From assembly GCF_014207255.1 (NCBI RefSeq), contig NZ_JACHCZ010000011.1, positions 1 to 64,000 on the forward strand: DNA of 64,000 nucleotides. The letters run 5' to 3'. The notes beneath the pieces are model-generated. The model was not told where the DNA came from. It searched no databases and worked only from the letters and a program-made list of their open reading frames with translations. The stretch's first letter is position 1. Each line of letters begins with the position of its first letter. This document shows, in pieces, positions 1-8,478 of this stretch. The stretch is from Pseudomonas sp. JAI120 (GTDB lineage Bacteria > Pseudomonadota > Gammaproteobacteria > Pseudomonadales > Pseudomonadaceae). The position numbers and the translations under genes are program-made.

Positions 1-32
1 TTCCCCATGTGAGAGTAGGTCATCGTCAAGAT
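1..32 (+). rRNA. rrf: 5S ribosomal RNA, 3' end (partial)
   Basis: The first bases match the 3' end of Pseudomonas 5S rRNA, including the conserved GAGAGTAGGTCATCGTC stretch near the terminus. The rest of the rRNA operon lies before the window. The exact last base (about 30-33) is inferred. A strong intrinsic terminator follows at once. Confidence 0.9.
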
Positions 33-42
33 TAAATTCCGA

Positions 43-77
43 AACCCCATTTGCGAAAGCAGATGGGGTTTTGTTTT
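43..77 (+). terminator. rRNA operon intrinsic terminator
   Basis: AACCCCATTTGC and GCAGATGGGGTT pair as a 12-bp stem with one G-T wobble, closed by a GAAA tetraloop and followed by TTGTTTT. It lies directly after the 5S rRNA and would end the rRNA transcript. Confidence 0.9.
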
Positions 78-301
78 GCGCGGTCGAAAAGTGCGCACGC
101 CTAGCCGAGTGAGCTGTTGAATATCCTCAAGGGCGGCTGCCGTATCACCGTACCCGTCGAGATGGAACTCACTTCAGAGTGCCGTTGGGGAATTCAATGC
201 AAAGTGTTTCTGCATTTTTGGTATGGTGCAGCACATTTCTCAAGGACTGATCTTTCATCGCAGGACGCGGCGTCGACCTTCTTCAACGAGATGCTGTAGA
301 A

Positions 302-2194
302 ATGCCCGCACCGATACCGATTAAAGATCACGAAAAAGAGAACCGCCTAGTCAACAAGCGCCTGCTCGCTTGTGCGTTGTTGGTGATAGGCATTACGTGT
401 GCCCTGGTGGGGCGTATGTATTTCCTTCAAGTCGTACAGTTCGACTACCATTCCACGATTTCTGAGAACAACCGCGTCCACGTGCTGCCCATCACTCCGA
501 CGCGCGGCCTTATCTATGACCGTAATGGCGTGGTGCTGGCTGATAACCGACCCAGCTACAATCTGACCATCACTCGCGAGCGCACCACCGACCTCAAGGG
601 TGAACTCGACGCTATCGTCAACTTGCTGCACCTGCCTGTCGAAGACCGTGCGCTGTTCGACAAGGCCCTGAAGCAGGCACGCCACCCGTTCGTTCCTGTG
701 ACGTTGTTTTACGAGTTGACCGAAGAGCAAATTGCATTGCTGGCGGTGAATGAGTTCCGCCTGCCAGGGGTAGACGTAGAACCGCAATTCGTCCGTCACT
801 ACCCGCTGGGTGCGCACTTTGCCCACTCCATCGGCTATGTGGGACGGATCAATGAGAAAGAATCCAAAGCCCTTGATTCGGTGGAATACCGTGGCACACA
901 GTCCATCGGCAAAACCGGTATCGAGCGTTTCTACGAATCCGAACTGCATGGTCATGTCGGCTACGAAGAGGTCGAGACCAATGCCCAGGGCCGCGTACTG
1001 CGTGTGCTCAAGCACACCGACCCTATCCCCGGCAAAAATATCGTCCTGAGCCTCGACGTGAAGCTCCAGGAAGCTGCGGAAGAGGCCTTGGGCGATCGCC
1101 GTGGTTCGGTGGTTGCCCTTGATCCGCAAACCGGCGAAGTGCTGGCCATGGTCAGCAAGCCGAGTTTTGACCCGAACCTGTTCGTCACCGGCATCAGTTT
1201 CAAGGAATATGCCGCGTTGCACGACTCCATCGACCGGCCGCTGTTCAACCGCGTATTGCGGGGGCTCTACGCGCCGGGTTCGACCATCAAGCCGGAAGTG
1301 GCTATCGCCGGCCTCGACAGCGGAGTCGTCACCGCACAGACACGTGTGTTCGACCCTGGTTACTACCAGCTCCCTGACTTTGACCACAAATACCGCAATT
1401 GGAACCACAGCGGCGACGGCTGGGTAGACATGGACGCTGCCATTATGCGTTCCAATGACACTTACTTTTACGACCTTGCTCACAAGCTCGGCATTGACCG
1501 CCTGCACGACTACTTGGCCGAGTTCGGCCTGGGCCAGAAAGTCTCCCTGGACATGTTCGAAGAGTCCGCTGGCTTGATGCCATCCCAGGCTTGGAAGCGC
1601 GCCACACGGCGCCAACCCTGGTTCCCAGGAGAAACCGTGATCCTCGGCATTGGCCAGGGTTACATGCAAGTCACACCGCTGCAATTGGCCCAGGCCACGG
1701 CGTTGATCGCCAACAAGGGCGTGTGGAATCGACCGCACCTGGCCAAGACTATCAATGGCGAGCCGCCGGTGGACGAGAACCCGATGCCCAACGTCGTCCT
1801 CAAGGATCCGCGTGATTGGGAGCAGGTCAACCACGGCATGCAACTGGTGATGCACGACCCACGAGGTATCGCCCGGGCCGCCGCACAAGGGGCGCAATAT
1901 CGCATTGCCGGCAAGAGCGGTACCGCGCAAGTGGTTGCGATCAAGCAAGGCGAGCGTTATAACCGCGAGAAGACCCTGGAGCGCCACCGTGACAACGCGT
2001 TGTTCGTTGGCTTCGCCCCGGCCGAACACCCGAAAATCGTTATTTCGGTGATGATCGAAAACGGTGAGGCCGGTGGCCGCGTCGCGGGTCCGGTGGTGCG
2101 GCAAATCATGGATGCCTGGTTACTTGACCAGGAAGGTCACCTGAAGCCGCAATATGCGACGCCGGCAAAAGCGCCAGGTGACCCGCACGTCTAA
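302..2194 (+). CDS. mrdA: Penicillin-binding protein 2 (peptidoglycan transpeptidase)
   Basis: Class B PBP of 630 aa, the usual PBP2 length. It cross-links peptidoglycan in the periplasm during rod elongation. An N-terminal cytoplasmic stretch leads to one membrane anchor (about residues 21-43), then the PBP dimerisation domain with the TPTRGLIYDRNG motif, then the transpeptidase domain. Active-site motifs are STIK (Ser327, Lys330), SND (Ser384) and KSGT (Lys538). The ATG at 302 has a poor Shine-Dalgarno sequence (GAGATG). The gene stands alone after an rRNA operon, without rodA, mltB, rlpA or rlmH, which usually flank mrdA in Pseudomonas, so it may be a second PBP2 copy. Its stop is one base from the convergent GFA gene. 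Confidence 0.93.
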   Translation: MPAPIPIKDHEKENRLVNKRLLACALLVIGITCALVGRMYFLQVVQFDYHSTISENNRVHVLPITPTRGLIYDRNGVVLADNRPSYNLTITRERTTDLKGELDAIVNLLHLPVEDRALFDKALKQARHPFVPVTLFYELTEEQIALLAVNEFRLPGVDVEPQFVRHYPLGAHFAHSIGYVGRINEKESKALDSVEYRGTQSIGKTGIERFYESELHGHVGYEEVETNAQGRVLRVLKHTDPIPGKNIVLSLDVKLQEAAEEALGDRRGSVVALDPQTGEVLAMVSKPSFDPNLFVTGISFKEYAALHDSIDRPLFNRVLRGLYAPGSTIKPEVAIAGLDSGVVTAQTRVFDPGYYQLPDFDHKYRNWNHSGDGWVDMDAAIMRSNDTYFYDLAHKLGIDRLHDYLAEFGLGQKVSLDMFEESAGLMPSQAWKRATRRQPWFPGETVILGIGQGYMQVTPLQLAQATALIANKGVWNRPHLAKTINGEPPVDENPMPNVVLKDPRDWEQVNHGMQLVMHDPRGIARAAAQGAQYRIAGKSGTAQVVAIKQGERYNREKTLERHRDNALFVGFAPAEHPKIVISVMIENGEAGGRVAGPVVRQIMDAWLLDQEGHLKPQYATPAKAPGDPHV

Positions 2195-2195
2195 G

Positions 2196-2597
2196 TCATG
2201 CCTTCCACTCGTCCCATTGCTCTATGCCTTCATGGGCAAGCCAGGGCACATCATGGGCCGTCCAGATGTGCGAGGTGGGCCTGACGCCCGGATCATCGTC
2301 CAGCGTCGCCACCCGCACGATCACATGGGGTTGATGCCCACGTTCCGCTATCAGATGTGAGCCACAGCGCGAGCAGAAATGCCTGAGCTTGCCCGGCGAA
2401 GATTCAAAGGACGCCAATAGTTCCTCCCCTCGCGTCCAGCGAAAATGTTCGCGCATTACTCCAGCGGTGGCGACAAACGGCGCCGCATGTATTTTGCGGC
2501 AGCTCGAGCAGTGGCAGTGGCTGATCGGCATGTCCAGCTGGTCCACTTGATAGCGAACACCTGTGCAGAAGCAACTTCCATTCAATGGGTCAGTCAT
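2196..2597 (-). CDS. GFA / Mss4-like zinc-binding family protein
   Basis: 133-aa protein of the GFA family (named after a glutathione-dependent formaldehyde-activating enzyme). The zinc ligands are visible as CFC near residue 9, CHCSSC near residue 28 and CSRCG near residue 75, which form the two metal sites of the fold. Most members have no proven substrate, so no reaction is assigned. The ATG at 2597 opens MTDPLNGSCFC. It converges on the PBP2 gene and diverges from the AHSA1 gene. Cytoplasmic, with no signal peptide. Confidence 0.85.
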   Translation of the reverse strand: MTDPLNGSCFCTGVRYQVDQLDMPISHCHCSSCRKIHAAPFVATAGVMREHFRWTRGEELLASFESSPGKLRHFCSRCGSHLIAERGHQPHVIVRVATLDDDPGVRPTSHIWTAHDVPWLAHEGIEQWDEWKA

Positions 2598-2696
2598 AAA
2601 CGTATTGCCGGTTCAAGGACGGGGTCATCATGATTGCTTACAACCTGAGGTTGCGCATTGTTTGATGTCGCCTACTGTCAACGGAGGAGGTGACTT

Positions 2697-3164
2697 ATGC
2701 ACGTATTAGATCGCATCGAGCGAAAAGTTCTGCTGAACGCTTCACGTAAACAGGTCTGGGAAGCGCTCACCAATGCCGAGCAATTTGGTAATTGGTTTGG
2801 CATCGCCCTTAAGGGCAAAGCCTTTGTGGCAGGGGAAACCATAGAGGCGCCGATTACCTACCCAGGTTACGAACATGTGATCTGGAAAGCCAGAATCGAA
2901 CGCATCCTGCCGCAGACGCTGTTCTCTTTCTGGTGGCACCCCTTCGCAGTGGAGGAGGGCGTCGACTACGACAAGGAAACACCGACACTGGTGGAATTCA
3001 CCATTGAGGATCGGGCGCCGGGCATTTTGCTACGGGTGGTGGAATCCGGTTTCGACGCGGTACCGGAGGCTCGTCGGCAAAAGGCCTTCAAGATGAATTC
3101 CCGTGGCTGGGACGAGCAGATGGGCAATATCGAAAACTATTTGAGCAAAGCACGTAGGGCGTGA
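2697..3164 (+). CDS. SRPBCC / AHSA1-domain protein
   Basis: 155-aa START-like (SRPBCC) fold protein of the AHSA1 family, a hydrophobic-pocket fold used by Aha1-type and polyketide cyclase-like proteins. Typical family signatures are the opening IERKVLLNASRKQVWEALTN, the FGNWFG turn, and a C-terminal helix around GWDEQMGNIENYL. A very strong ribosome site, AGGAGG at 2685-2690, sits 6 bases before the ATG. The ligand is unknown. Bacterial members are often coded beside ArsR regulators, but none is next to this one. Confidence 0.85.
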   Translation: MHVLDRIERKVLLNASRKQVWEALTNAEQFGNWFGIALKGKAFVAGETIEAPITYPGYEHVIWKARIERILPQTLFSFWWHPFAVEEGVDYDKETPTLVEFTIEDRAPGILLRVVESGFDAVPEARRQKAFKMNSRGWDEQMGNIENYLSKARRA

Positions 3165-3208
3165 GCCGGTTAGCGGGCATCATCCACTGTTGCCCGCTTT
3201 CGCCGCCG

Positions 3209-3545
3209 TTAGAAGTCCACCGTCGCCGACAACTTGGCTGCGCGAGGATCGCCTTGGCTCAGGACCCCGCCCTGAGCCGATTCCCAGTATTTTTCGTTGG
3301 CGACGTTTTCCACAGTGGCCCCGAGTGTCACATCACGCTGGTCCAGCGTGAACGTATCGCGCGCGCCTCTATCGAAGCGGCTCCAGGCCGGCAGGCTCAG
3401 GTTGTTGGCCGCACCGCGTACTGGCCACCGGTGCGCAGCATGCGCCCGTTGAGGGTCACGCCTTGCAGGACGGGTACATCCCAGTCCACGCTGGCGTTGA
3501 GCCGGAAGGAACGTACACCGATGGCGCGGATGCCGAGTAGAATCA
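3209..3545 (-). pseudogene. Remnant of a TonB-dependent siderophore receptor (C-terminal end)
   Basis: Read on the minus strand, this stretch encodes the last strands of a TonB-dependent receptor barrel. One frame gives SFRLNASVDWDVPVLQGVTL, continuing through NGRMLRTGGQYAVR. After a shift near 3405 the next frame gives ANNLSLPAWSRFDRGARD, then LDQRDVTLGATVENVANEKY, ending LSATVDF and a stop at 3209. The terminal Phe and the ENVANEKYW-type segment are typical of the family. Everything upstream (plug and most of the barrel) is missing; polB begins at 3578. The 5' edge is approximate. Confidence 0.8.
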
Positions 3546-3577
3546 ACGCCTGAAAGCTATTCCTGAGGTGCGGTACG

Positions 3578-5935
3578 GTGGATTTACAGCAGGGTTTTGT
3601 CCTGACCCGGCATTGGCGCGATACCCTGGCGGGCACGGAGGTCAGTTTCTGGTTGGCCACAGACCACGGCCCACGGTTTATCCGCCTACCCGTGCAGACC
3701 TCGGTGATGTTCATTCCCGAGGCCCATCGCAAGCCGCTGGATTGGTTGCTCAAGGGCGAGCGCGATATCGAATTGCGCCCGCTGCAACTCTGCGATTTCC
3801 ATCACCGTCCGGTTCTGGGCCTCTACACTCGCCAGCATCGCCAGTTGATGGACGTAGAAAAACGCCTGCGCGCCGCCGGTGTCGACGTCTACGAAGCCGA
3901 TGTGCGCCCGCCCGAACGCTACATGATGGAGCGTTTCATCACCGCTCCGGTCTGGTTCGGCGGTACACCCGATGCCAGTGGTGCCCTGTGCGATGCGCAG
4001 ATGAAGCCCGCGCCCGACTACCGCCCGCCGCTCAAGCTGGTGTCCCTGGATATCGAGACCACCGCCCAGGGCGACCTCTATTCCATCGCCCTCGAAGGCT
4101 GCGGCGAACGCCAGGTGTACATGCTCGGCCCGCCGAACAAGACTGGCGCGGTGGATTTCAAGCTCGACTACTGCGACACCCGCGCCCAACTCCTCGAATG
4201 CCTTAACCAATGGCTCGCCACCCATGACCCCGATGCAATCATCGGCTGGAATGTGGTGCAGTTCGACCTGCGCGTCCTGCATGAACATGCCCAGCGCCTC
4301 AATGTGCCGCTGATGCTCGGCCGCGGCGATGAGCCCATGGCCTGGCGCGAGCACGGCAGCCGCAACCATTACTTCGCCGCGGCCGCGGGGCGCCTGATTA
4401 TCGACGGTATCGAGGCCTTGCGTTCGGCCACTTGGAGCTTCGAATCCTTCAGCCTGGAAAACGTCGCGCAAACCCTGCTCGGTGAGGGCAAGGACATCTC
4501 CACCCCGTATCAACGCATGGACGAAATCAACCGCATGTTCGCCGAGGACAAGCCTGCCCTGGCGCGCTACAACCTCAAGGATTGCGAGCTGGTCACGCGG
4601 ATTTTCGAGAAGACCGAACTGCTCAAGTTCCTGCTCGAACGCGCCAGCGTCACCGGGTTGCCGGCCGACCGCAACGGCGGCTCGGTGGCGGCGTTTACCC
4701 ACCTGTACATGCCGCTTATGCACCGCCAGGGCTTCGTTGCGCCAAACCTGGGCGACAAACCGCCCCAGGCCAGCCCCGGCGGGTTTGTCATGGACTCGCG
4801 CCCCGGCCTCTACGAGTCGGTGCTGGTACTCGATTACAAAAGCCTCTACCCGTCGATCATCCGCAGCTTCCTGATCGACCCGGTGGGCCTGATCGAAGGC
4901 CTCAAGCACCCCGACGACAGCGACTCAGTAGAAGGCTTTCGCGGCGCACGTTTTTCTCGCACCCGGCACTGCCTGCCCTCCATCGTCGCGCGCGTCTCCG
5001 AAGGCCGTGAAGAGGCCAAGCGGGAGCACAACGCGCCACTGTCCCAGGCGCTGAAAATCATCATGAACGCCTTCTACGGCGTGCTCGGTTCCAGCGGTTG
5101 CCGCTTCTTCGATACACGGCTGGCTTCCTCGATCACGATGCGCGGCCACCAGATCATGCGCCAGACCCGCGAACTGGTTGAAGCCCAGGGTTATGAGGTG
5201 ATCTACGGCGACACCGACTCCACCTTCGTGTGGCTCGGCAGTGCGCATTCCCAGGAAGACGCCAGCCGTATCGGCCAGGCGCTGGTCAAACACGTCAACG
5301 CGTGGTGGCGTGAGCACCTGCACAGCACGTTCGGCCTGCAAAGCGCCCTGGAGCTGCAATACGAAACCCACTTCAGCCGCTTCCTGATGCCGACCATTCG
5401 CGGCGCGGAGGAGGGCAGCAAAAAACGCTACGCCGGCCTGGTCACCCGTGCCGACGGCAGCGAAGAGATGATCTACAAGGGCCTGGAGACCGTGCGCAGC
5501 GACTGGTCGCCCCTGGCCCGCCGGTTCCAGCAGGAACTCTACCAGCGCATCTTCCACCGCCAGCCCCATCAGGACTACATACGCGACTACGTGCGCCGCA
5601 CCTTGAGCGGCGAGTTCGATGAACTGCTGATCTACCGCAAGCGCCTGCGACGCCAATTGGACGACTACGAGCGCAACGTGCCGCCCCATGTACGCGCGGC
5701 GCGCCTCGCTGATGAATACAACGACCGCCTGGGGCGCCCGCGCCAATACCAGCGCGGCGGCTGGATCCGCTACGTGATCAGCGTCAACGGCCCCGAACCG
5801 CTGGAAGTACGCCAGGCGCCGATTGATTACGACCACTACGTCACCCGGCAATTGCAACCGGTCGCGGATGCCATCCTGCCATTCGTGAATGACGATTTCA
5901 GCACCCTGGTCGGCGGGCAAATGGGTCTTTTCTAA
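3578..5935 (+). CDS. polB: DNA polymerase II (family B)
   Basis: 785-aa family B polymerase, almost the length of E. coli Pol II (783 aa). It works in DNA-damage tolerance and replication restart. Visible motifs are exonuclease I (DIETTAQGD, near residue 155), motif A (DYKSLYPSIIRSF, near 420), motif B (KIIMNAFYGVLGSSG, near 490) and motif C (YGDTDS, near 545, the catalytic aspartates). The GTG at 3578 is chosen because GAGG lies 9 bases before it. Pol II is SOS-induced in E. coli, but I see no convincing LexA box just upstream, where the receptor remnant lies. Confidence 0.95.
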   Translation: MDLQQGFVLTRHWRDTLAGTEVSFWLATDHGPRFIRLPVQTSVMFIPEAHRKPLDWLLKGERDIELRPLQLCDFHHRPVLGLYTRQHRQLMDVEKRLRAAGVDVYEADVRPPERYMMERFITAPVWFGGTPDASGALCDAQMKPAPDYRPPLKLVSLDIETTAQGDLYSIALEGCGERQVYMLGPPNKTGAVDFKLDYCDTRAQLLECLNQWLATHDPDAIIGWNVVQFDLRVLHEHAQRLNVPLMLGRGDEPMAWREHGSRNHYFAAAAGRLIIDGIEALRSATWSFESFSLENVAQTLLGEGKDISTPYQRMDEINRMFAEDKPALARYNLKDCELVTRIFEKTELLKFLLERASVTGLPADRNGGSVAAFTHLYMPLMHRQGFVAPNLGDKPPQASPGGFVMDSRPGLYESVLVLDYKSLYPSIIRSFLIDPVGLIEGLKHPDDSDSVEGFRGARFSRTRHCLPSIVARVSEGREEAKREHNAPLSQALKIIMNAFYGVLGSSGCRFFDTRLASSITMRGHQIMRQTRELVEAQGYEVIYGDTDSTFVWLGSAHSQEDASRIGQALVKHVNAWWREHLHSTFGLQSALELQYETHFSRFLMPTIRGAEEGSKKRYAGLVTRADGSEEMIYKGLETVRSDWSPLARRFQQELYQRIFHRQPHQDYIRDYVRRTLSGEFDELLIYRKRLRRQLDDYERNVPPHVRAARLADEYNDRLGRPRQYQRGGWIRYVISVNGPEPLEVRQAPIDYDHYVTRQLQPVADAILPFVNDDFSTLVGGQMGLF

Positions 5936-5966
5936 AATCCTTGATTCATCCAATGGAGGAAAGGCA

Positions 5967-6599
5967 ATGTATACGCTCTTTGGCATCGACGAGTCCGGCT
6001 CCTGCATGATCGAAATCGCCCTGCAGCGGTGCGCGGTGCCGTGGCGACGGGTGGACGCTGCCTCCTGGGCCGACGGCGAGGGCAGCGACGAGCTCGCCCG
6101 TATCAACCCGCTCAAACAGGTGCCCACCCTGGTCACCCCTGATGGCCAGGTGCTGACCGAAAGCGCGGCCATCCTGATCCACCTCGGCCTGGCGTTTCCC
6201 GGCGCGCATCTGCTGGGCGGCGACCGTGCCCAGATCATCCGGGGCCTGGTGTACATCGCGGCCAATTGTTATTCGGCCATCGGCATCATCGACTACCCGC
6301 AACGCTGGCTGGGCAACGCCGATGAAGCGGTGCAGGCGCAATTGGTCGCGGGCACGCGCCGCTATCTGCATCAGGCCTGGGTGGTGTTTGCCGAACAGTT
6401 TGCCGGCCAGTTGTTTGCGCCCAACGGCGAGCCGAATGCGCTGGGCATCATGGCGGCGGCGGTGTCGCGCTGGGATCAGGCACGGGAAGCGTTGAGCGCC
6501 CTGGCGCCTGGCTTTGCCCAGACTCTCGCGCAAGTGGATGTCGACCCTATCGTGGCGCCTGTGTTTGCCCGGCATTGGCCGGACTGGAAGGTCTCGTAA
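5967..6599 (+). CDS. Glutathione S-transferase family protein
   Basis: 210-aa cytosolic GST-like protein. The N-terminal thioredoxin-fold half carries the conserved NPLKQVPTLVTPDGQVLTES stretch, where the cis-Pro and the Glu-Ser pair bind the glutathione gamma-glutamyl group. The C-terminal half is helical. The ATG at 5967 is chosen because GGAGG sits at 5955-5959; an in-frame start exists farther upstream but would overlap polB. The first strand is MYTLFGIDESGSCMIEIAL, so a Ser or Cys near residue 12-13 could be the catalytic residue. The substrate is not predictable. Confidence 0.85.
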   Translation: MYTLFGIDESGSCMIEIALQRCAVPWRRVDAASWADGEGSDELARINPLKQVPTLVTPDGQVLTESAAILIHLGLAFPGAHLLGGDRAQIIRGLVYIAANCYSAIGIIDYPQRWLGNADEAVQAQLVAGTRRYLHQAWVVFAEQFAGQLFAPNGEPNALGIMAAAVSRWDQAREALSALAPGFAQTLAQVDVDPIVAPVFARHWPDWKVS

Positions 6600-6763
6600 T
6601 GTTTCCGCAATCAAAGGAAACAATGCCGGATGTCTCCTCCAACCCCTTGCGTAGCGGGCGTCCTGACCTACGCTTTCTGAACGCGGTGTAGGAATCATCC
6701 TTGAATTTGACTGTCGCAGACATGAAACTCAAGAACCCTGCATGGAATTCAAAGGAGGTGCGC

Positions 6764-7339
6764 ATGCTCATCCGGTCGCTGACCCTGGCTACCTTGATGG
6801 CTTTTACGGGGCCGCTGTTGGCTGCTGATGATATCAACCCGCTTAAGCAGGACCTGGGCAAAGCCCGGCCACTGGTGGTGGTGGAGCTTGATTCCGGCAA
6901 CGACACACTGGCGACCCTCAAGAAACAACTGGACGAGCCTGCCACCAAGCAGTCCTTTGAAGAGCGCAGCATGGTGTTCTACACCGTGAAGTTCGGCAGC
7001 ATCGGTGCCGAAGGTGAGAAGTTCGCCAAAGACCCCAAAGACAACAAGAAGCTCACGCCGCCTGAAACCAACGCGCTGATTCGCGCCCTCAAACTGGGTG
7101 CCGGCAGCGGCACCAAAGTGATCCTGGTGGGCAAGGATGGCGAGAAGAAAGTCGAGAAAACCGTACCGCCGGATACCCTCGATTTGAAGGAGTTTTTCAG
7201 TGCCATCGACCAGATGCCGATGGCCGAGAAAGAAACCGTCGCCGCCCCGGAACCAGAACCCGTTGCACCGGCTCCGGCCAAGGGCGCCAAGCCTGCGAAA
7301 CATGCCGGCAAGCCCGCTGCACAACAACTGGATGACTGA
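6764..7339 (+). CDS. DUF4174 domain-containing secreted protein
   Basis: 191-aa protein with a Sec signal peptide (MLIRSLTLATLMAFTGPLLA, cleavage before ADD). A DUF4174-like core follows: NPLKQDLGKARPLVVV near the N-terminus and TKVILVGKDGEKK with TLDLKEFFSAIDQMPM near the end. It closes with a Pro/Ala/Lys-rich tail. Function is unknown; the fold resembles a thioredoxin-like periplasmic protein, an inference. The ATG at 6764 follows AAAGGAGG at 6751-6758. A perfect hairpin closes the transcript. Confidence 0.75.
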   Translation: MLIRSLTLATLMAFTGPLLAADDINPLKQDLGKARPLVVVELDSGNDTLATLKKQLDEPATKQSFEERSMVFYTVKFGSIGAEGEKFAKDPKDNKKLTPPETNALIRALKLGAGSGTKVILVGKDGEKKVEKTVPPDTLDLKEFFSAIDQMPMAEKETVAAPEPEPVAPAPAKGAKPAKHAGKPAAQQLDD

Positions 7340-7343
7340 ACCC

Positions 7344-7381
7344 AAATAACGGTAGGAGCAACCTCGCTCCTACCGTTATTT
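7344..7381. terminator. Bidirectional terminator between DUF4174 gene and pslL
   Basis: A perfect 16-bp inverted repeat, AAATAACGGTAGGAGC (7344-7359) and its complement (7366-7381), with a 6-base loop. A- and T-rich flanks on both sides suit termination in both directions. The pslL stop codon (7376-7378) lies inside the right arm. The GTAGGAGC core resembles the REP elements of fluorescent pseudomonads. Confidence 0.85.
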
Positions 7382-8410
7382 GGCAGCCTTGCGCACCGGA
7401 AACGGAAAGTAGAAAAAACGCAGGAACGCCACTCGCTTGATCACTTCCCCGATCAACAACGGCACCGCCACCGCCACCACAAACCCAATACATGCCGCGA
7501 CAAACGCATGCAGCCCAAGACGCTCCATCAAATCAAACGTCTTGTGCTGGATCTCCCCGTGGAAGATCAGCAGGATCAGGGTCGACTGGCCGATGTAGGT
7601 CATGGCCCGGGTGATCAACGTCGAGGCCATCAGCACCCGCGCCAACGCCCAGCACAGGTACACCCCAATCACCGCCAGCAGGCTGGTCCACAGCCAGTGG
7701 TCGTAGCGACGCTGTGCCAGGTCCATGGTGTCGTGGCTGTAAATGAACACTGCCGCGAACAGCACCACCGAAACCAACAGCGTCAGCAGTGACCCCGCAT
7801 GGGTACGCAACCAGTCCCGCAGCAGGTAGCCGTAGACGAAACACGCGCTGCTGATCAGGGTGATGTCCAGGCTGAACGGCAAGCCGGGCAGCACCCAGGT
7901 TTGCCCGCCGAAGGTCACCGGCAATTGCCAGAAGAATGGCAGCATCCAGATGCCGATCAGCAGCGGCACCAGCATCACCGCGCAACTCACCGCCAGCGGC
8001 AGGCGTTGGATCAGCCGCAGTACCGCCCAACTGAACAGGATCGCCACCCAGAAGTGCGGCAAAAACCACAGCGCCTGCCACGGGATGGTGTCCACCGAGG
8101 CGTACAGCACGCCGCCAATGTCCGGTAGCAGCGGTTGGCCGCGCAGCACATCGCGCACAATTACGTACACCAGCAGGGTGAAGAAAAACGGCTTGAGCAG
8201 GCCATCCGCCTTGCGCACCGCCATCTCGACAAACGGCTGTTCAGGCTTGAAAAACACCCCCGACAAAAAGAAGAACAACGGCAGCACGAACGACGCCAGG
8301 ATCGGGTACATCAAGTCCGGGGACGTGGCGACAAACCAACTGTGGGCATACACGATCACCAGGATGCCGATGCCTTTGGCGATATCCATTTGAATCCAGC
8401 GATTCTTCAC
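7376..8410 (-). CDS. pslL: PslL-like membrane acyltransferase
   Basis: 344-aa acyltransferase-3 family membrane protein with about ten hydrophobic segments. It opens NRWIQMDIAKGIGILVIVYAHSW, where the His typical of this family closes the first helix. It probably acetylates the Psl polysaccharide or an intermediate at the inner membrane. The GTG at 8410 is preferred because GGGGAG precedes it by 8 bases; an ATG at 8389 is possible. It is the last gene of the psl run, as in P. aeruginosa. A short repeat separates it from pslK and the bidirectional hairpin ends the operon. Confidence 0.82.
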   Translation of the reverse strand: MKNRWIQMDIAKGIGILVIVYAHSWFVATSPDLMYPILASFVLPLFFFLSGVFFKPEQPFVEMAVRKADGLLKPFFFTLLVYVIVRDVLRGQPLLPDIGGVLYASVDTIPWQALWFLPHFWVAILFSWAVLRLIQRLPLAVSCAVMLVPLLIGIWMLPFFWQLPVTFGGQTWVLPGLPFSLDITLISSACFVYGYLLRDWLRTHAGSLLTLLVSVVLFAAVFIYSHDTMDLAQRRYDHWLWTSLLAVIGVYLCWALARVLMASTLITRAMTYIGQSTLILLIFHGEIQHKTFDLMERLGLHAFVAACIGFVVAVAVPLLIGEVIKRVAFLRFFYFPFPVRKAAK

Positions 8411-8445
8411 CTGATGACTCCCCTCTATAAACTCCACCGCCCCTT

Positions 8446-8469
8446 TAGGCGCTGGCAAGCCAGCGCCTA
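8446..8469. repeat. REP-like palindrome between pslK and pslL
   Basis: A perfect 11-bp inverted repeat, TAGGCGCTGGC-AA-GCCAGCGCCTA, in the 68-bp gap between pslK and pslL. The form matches the short palindromic extragenic repeats abundant in fluorescent pseudomonads. It could also lower read-through into pslL or protect the upstream mRNA. Confidence 0.7.
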
Positions 8470-8478
8470 CAATAAGCG

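Noticed and set aside
117..299. 60-codon open frame before the PBP2 gene
   Set aside because: No ribosome site, no recognisable protein features, and GC-rich DNA gives such frames by chance.
347..2104. Long antisense open frame across the PBP2 gene
   Set aside because: It mirrors codon bias of a clear PBP2 gene with all catalytic motifs; its protein has no domain features.
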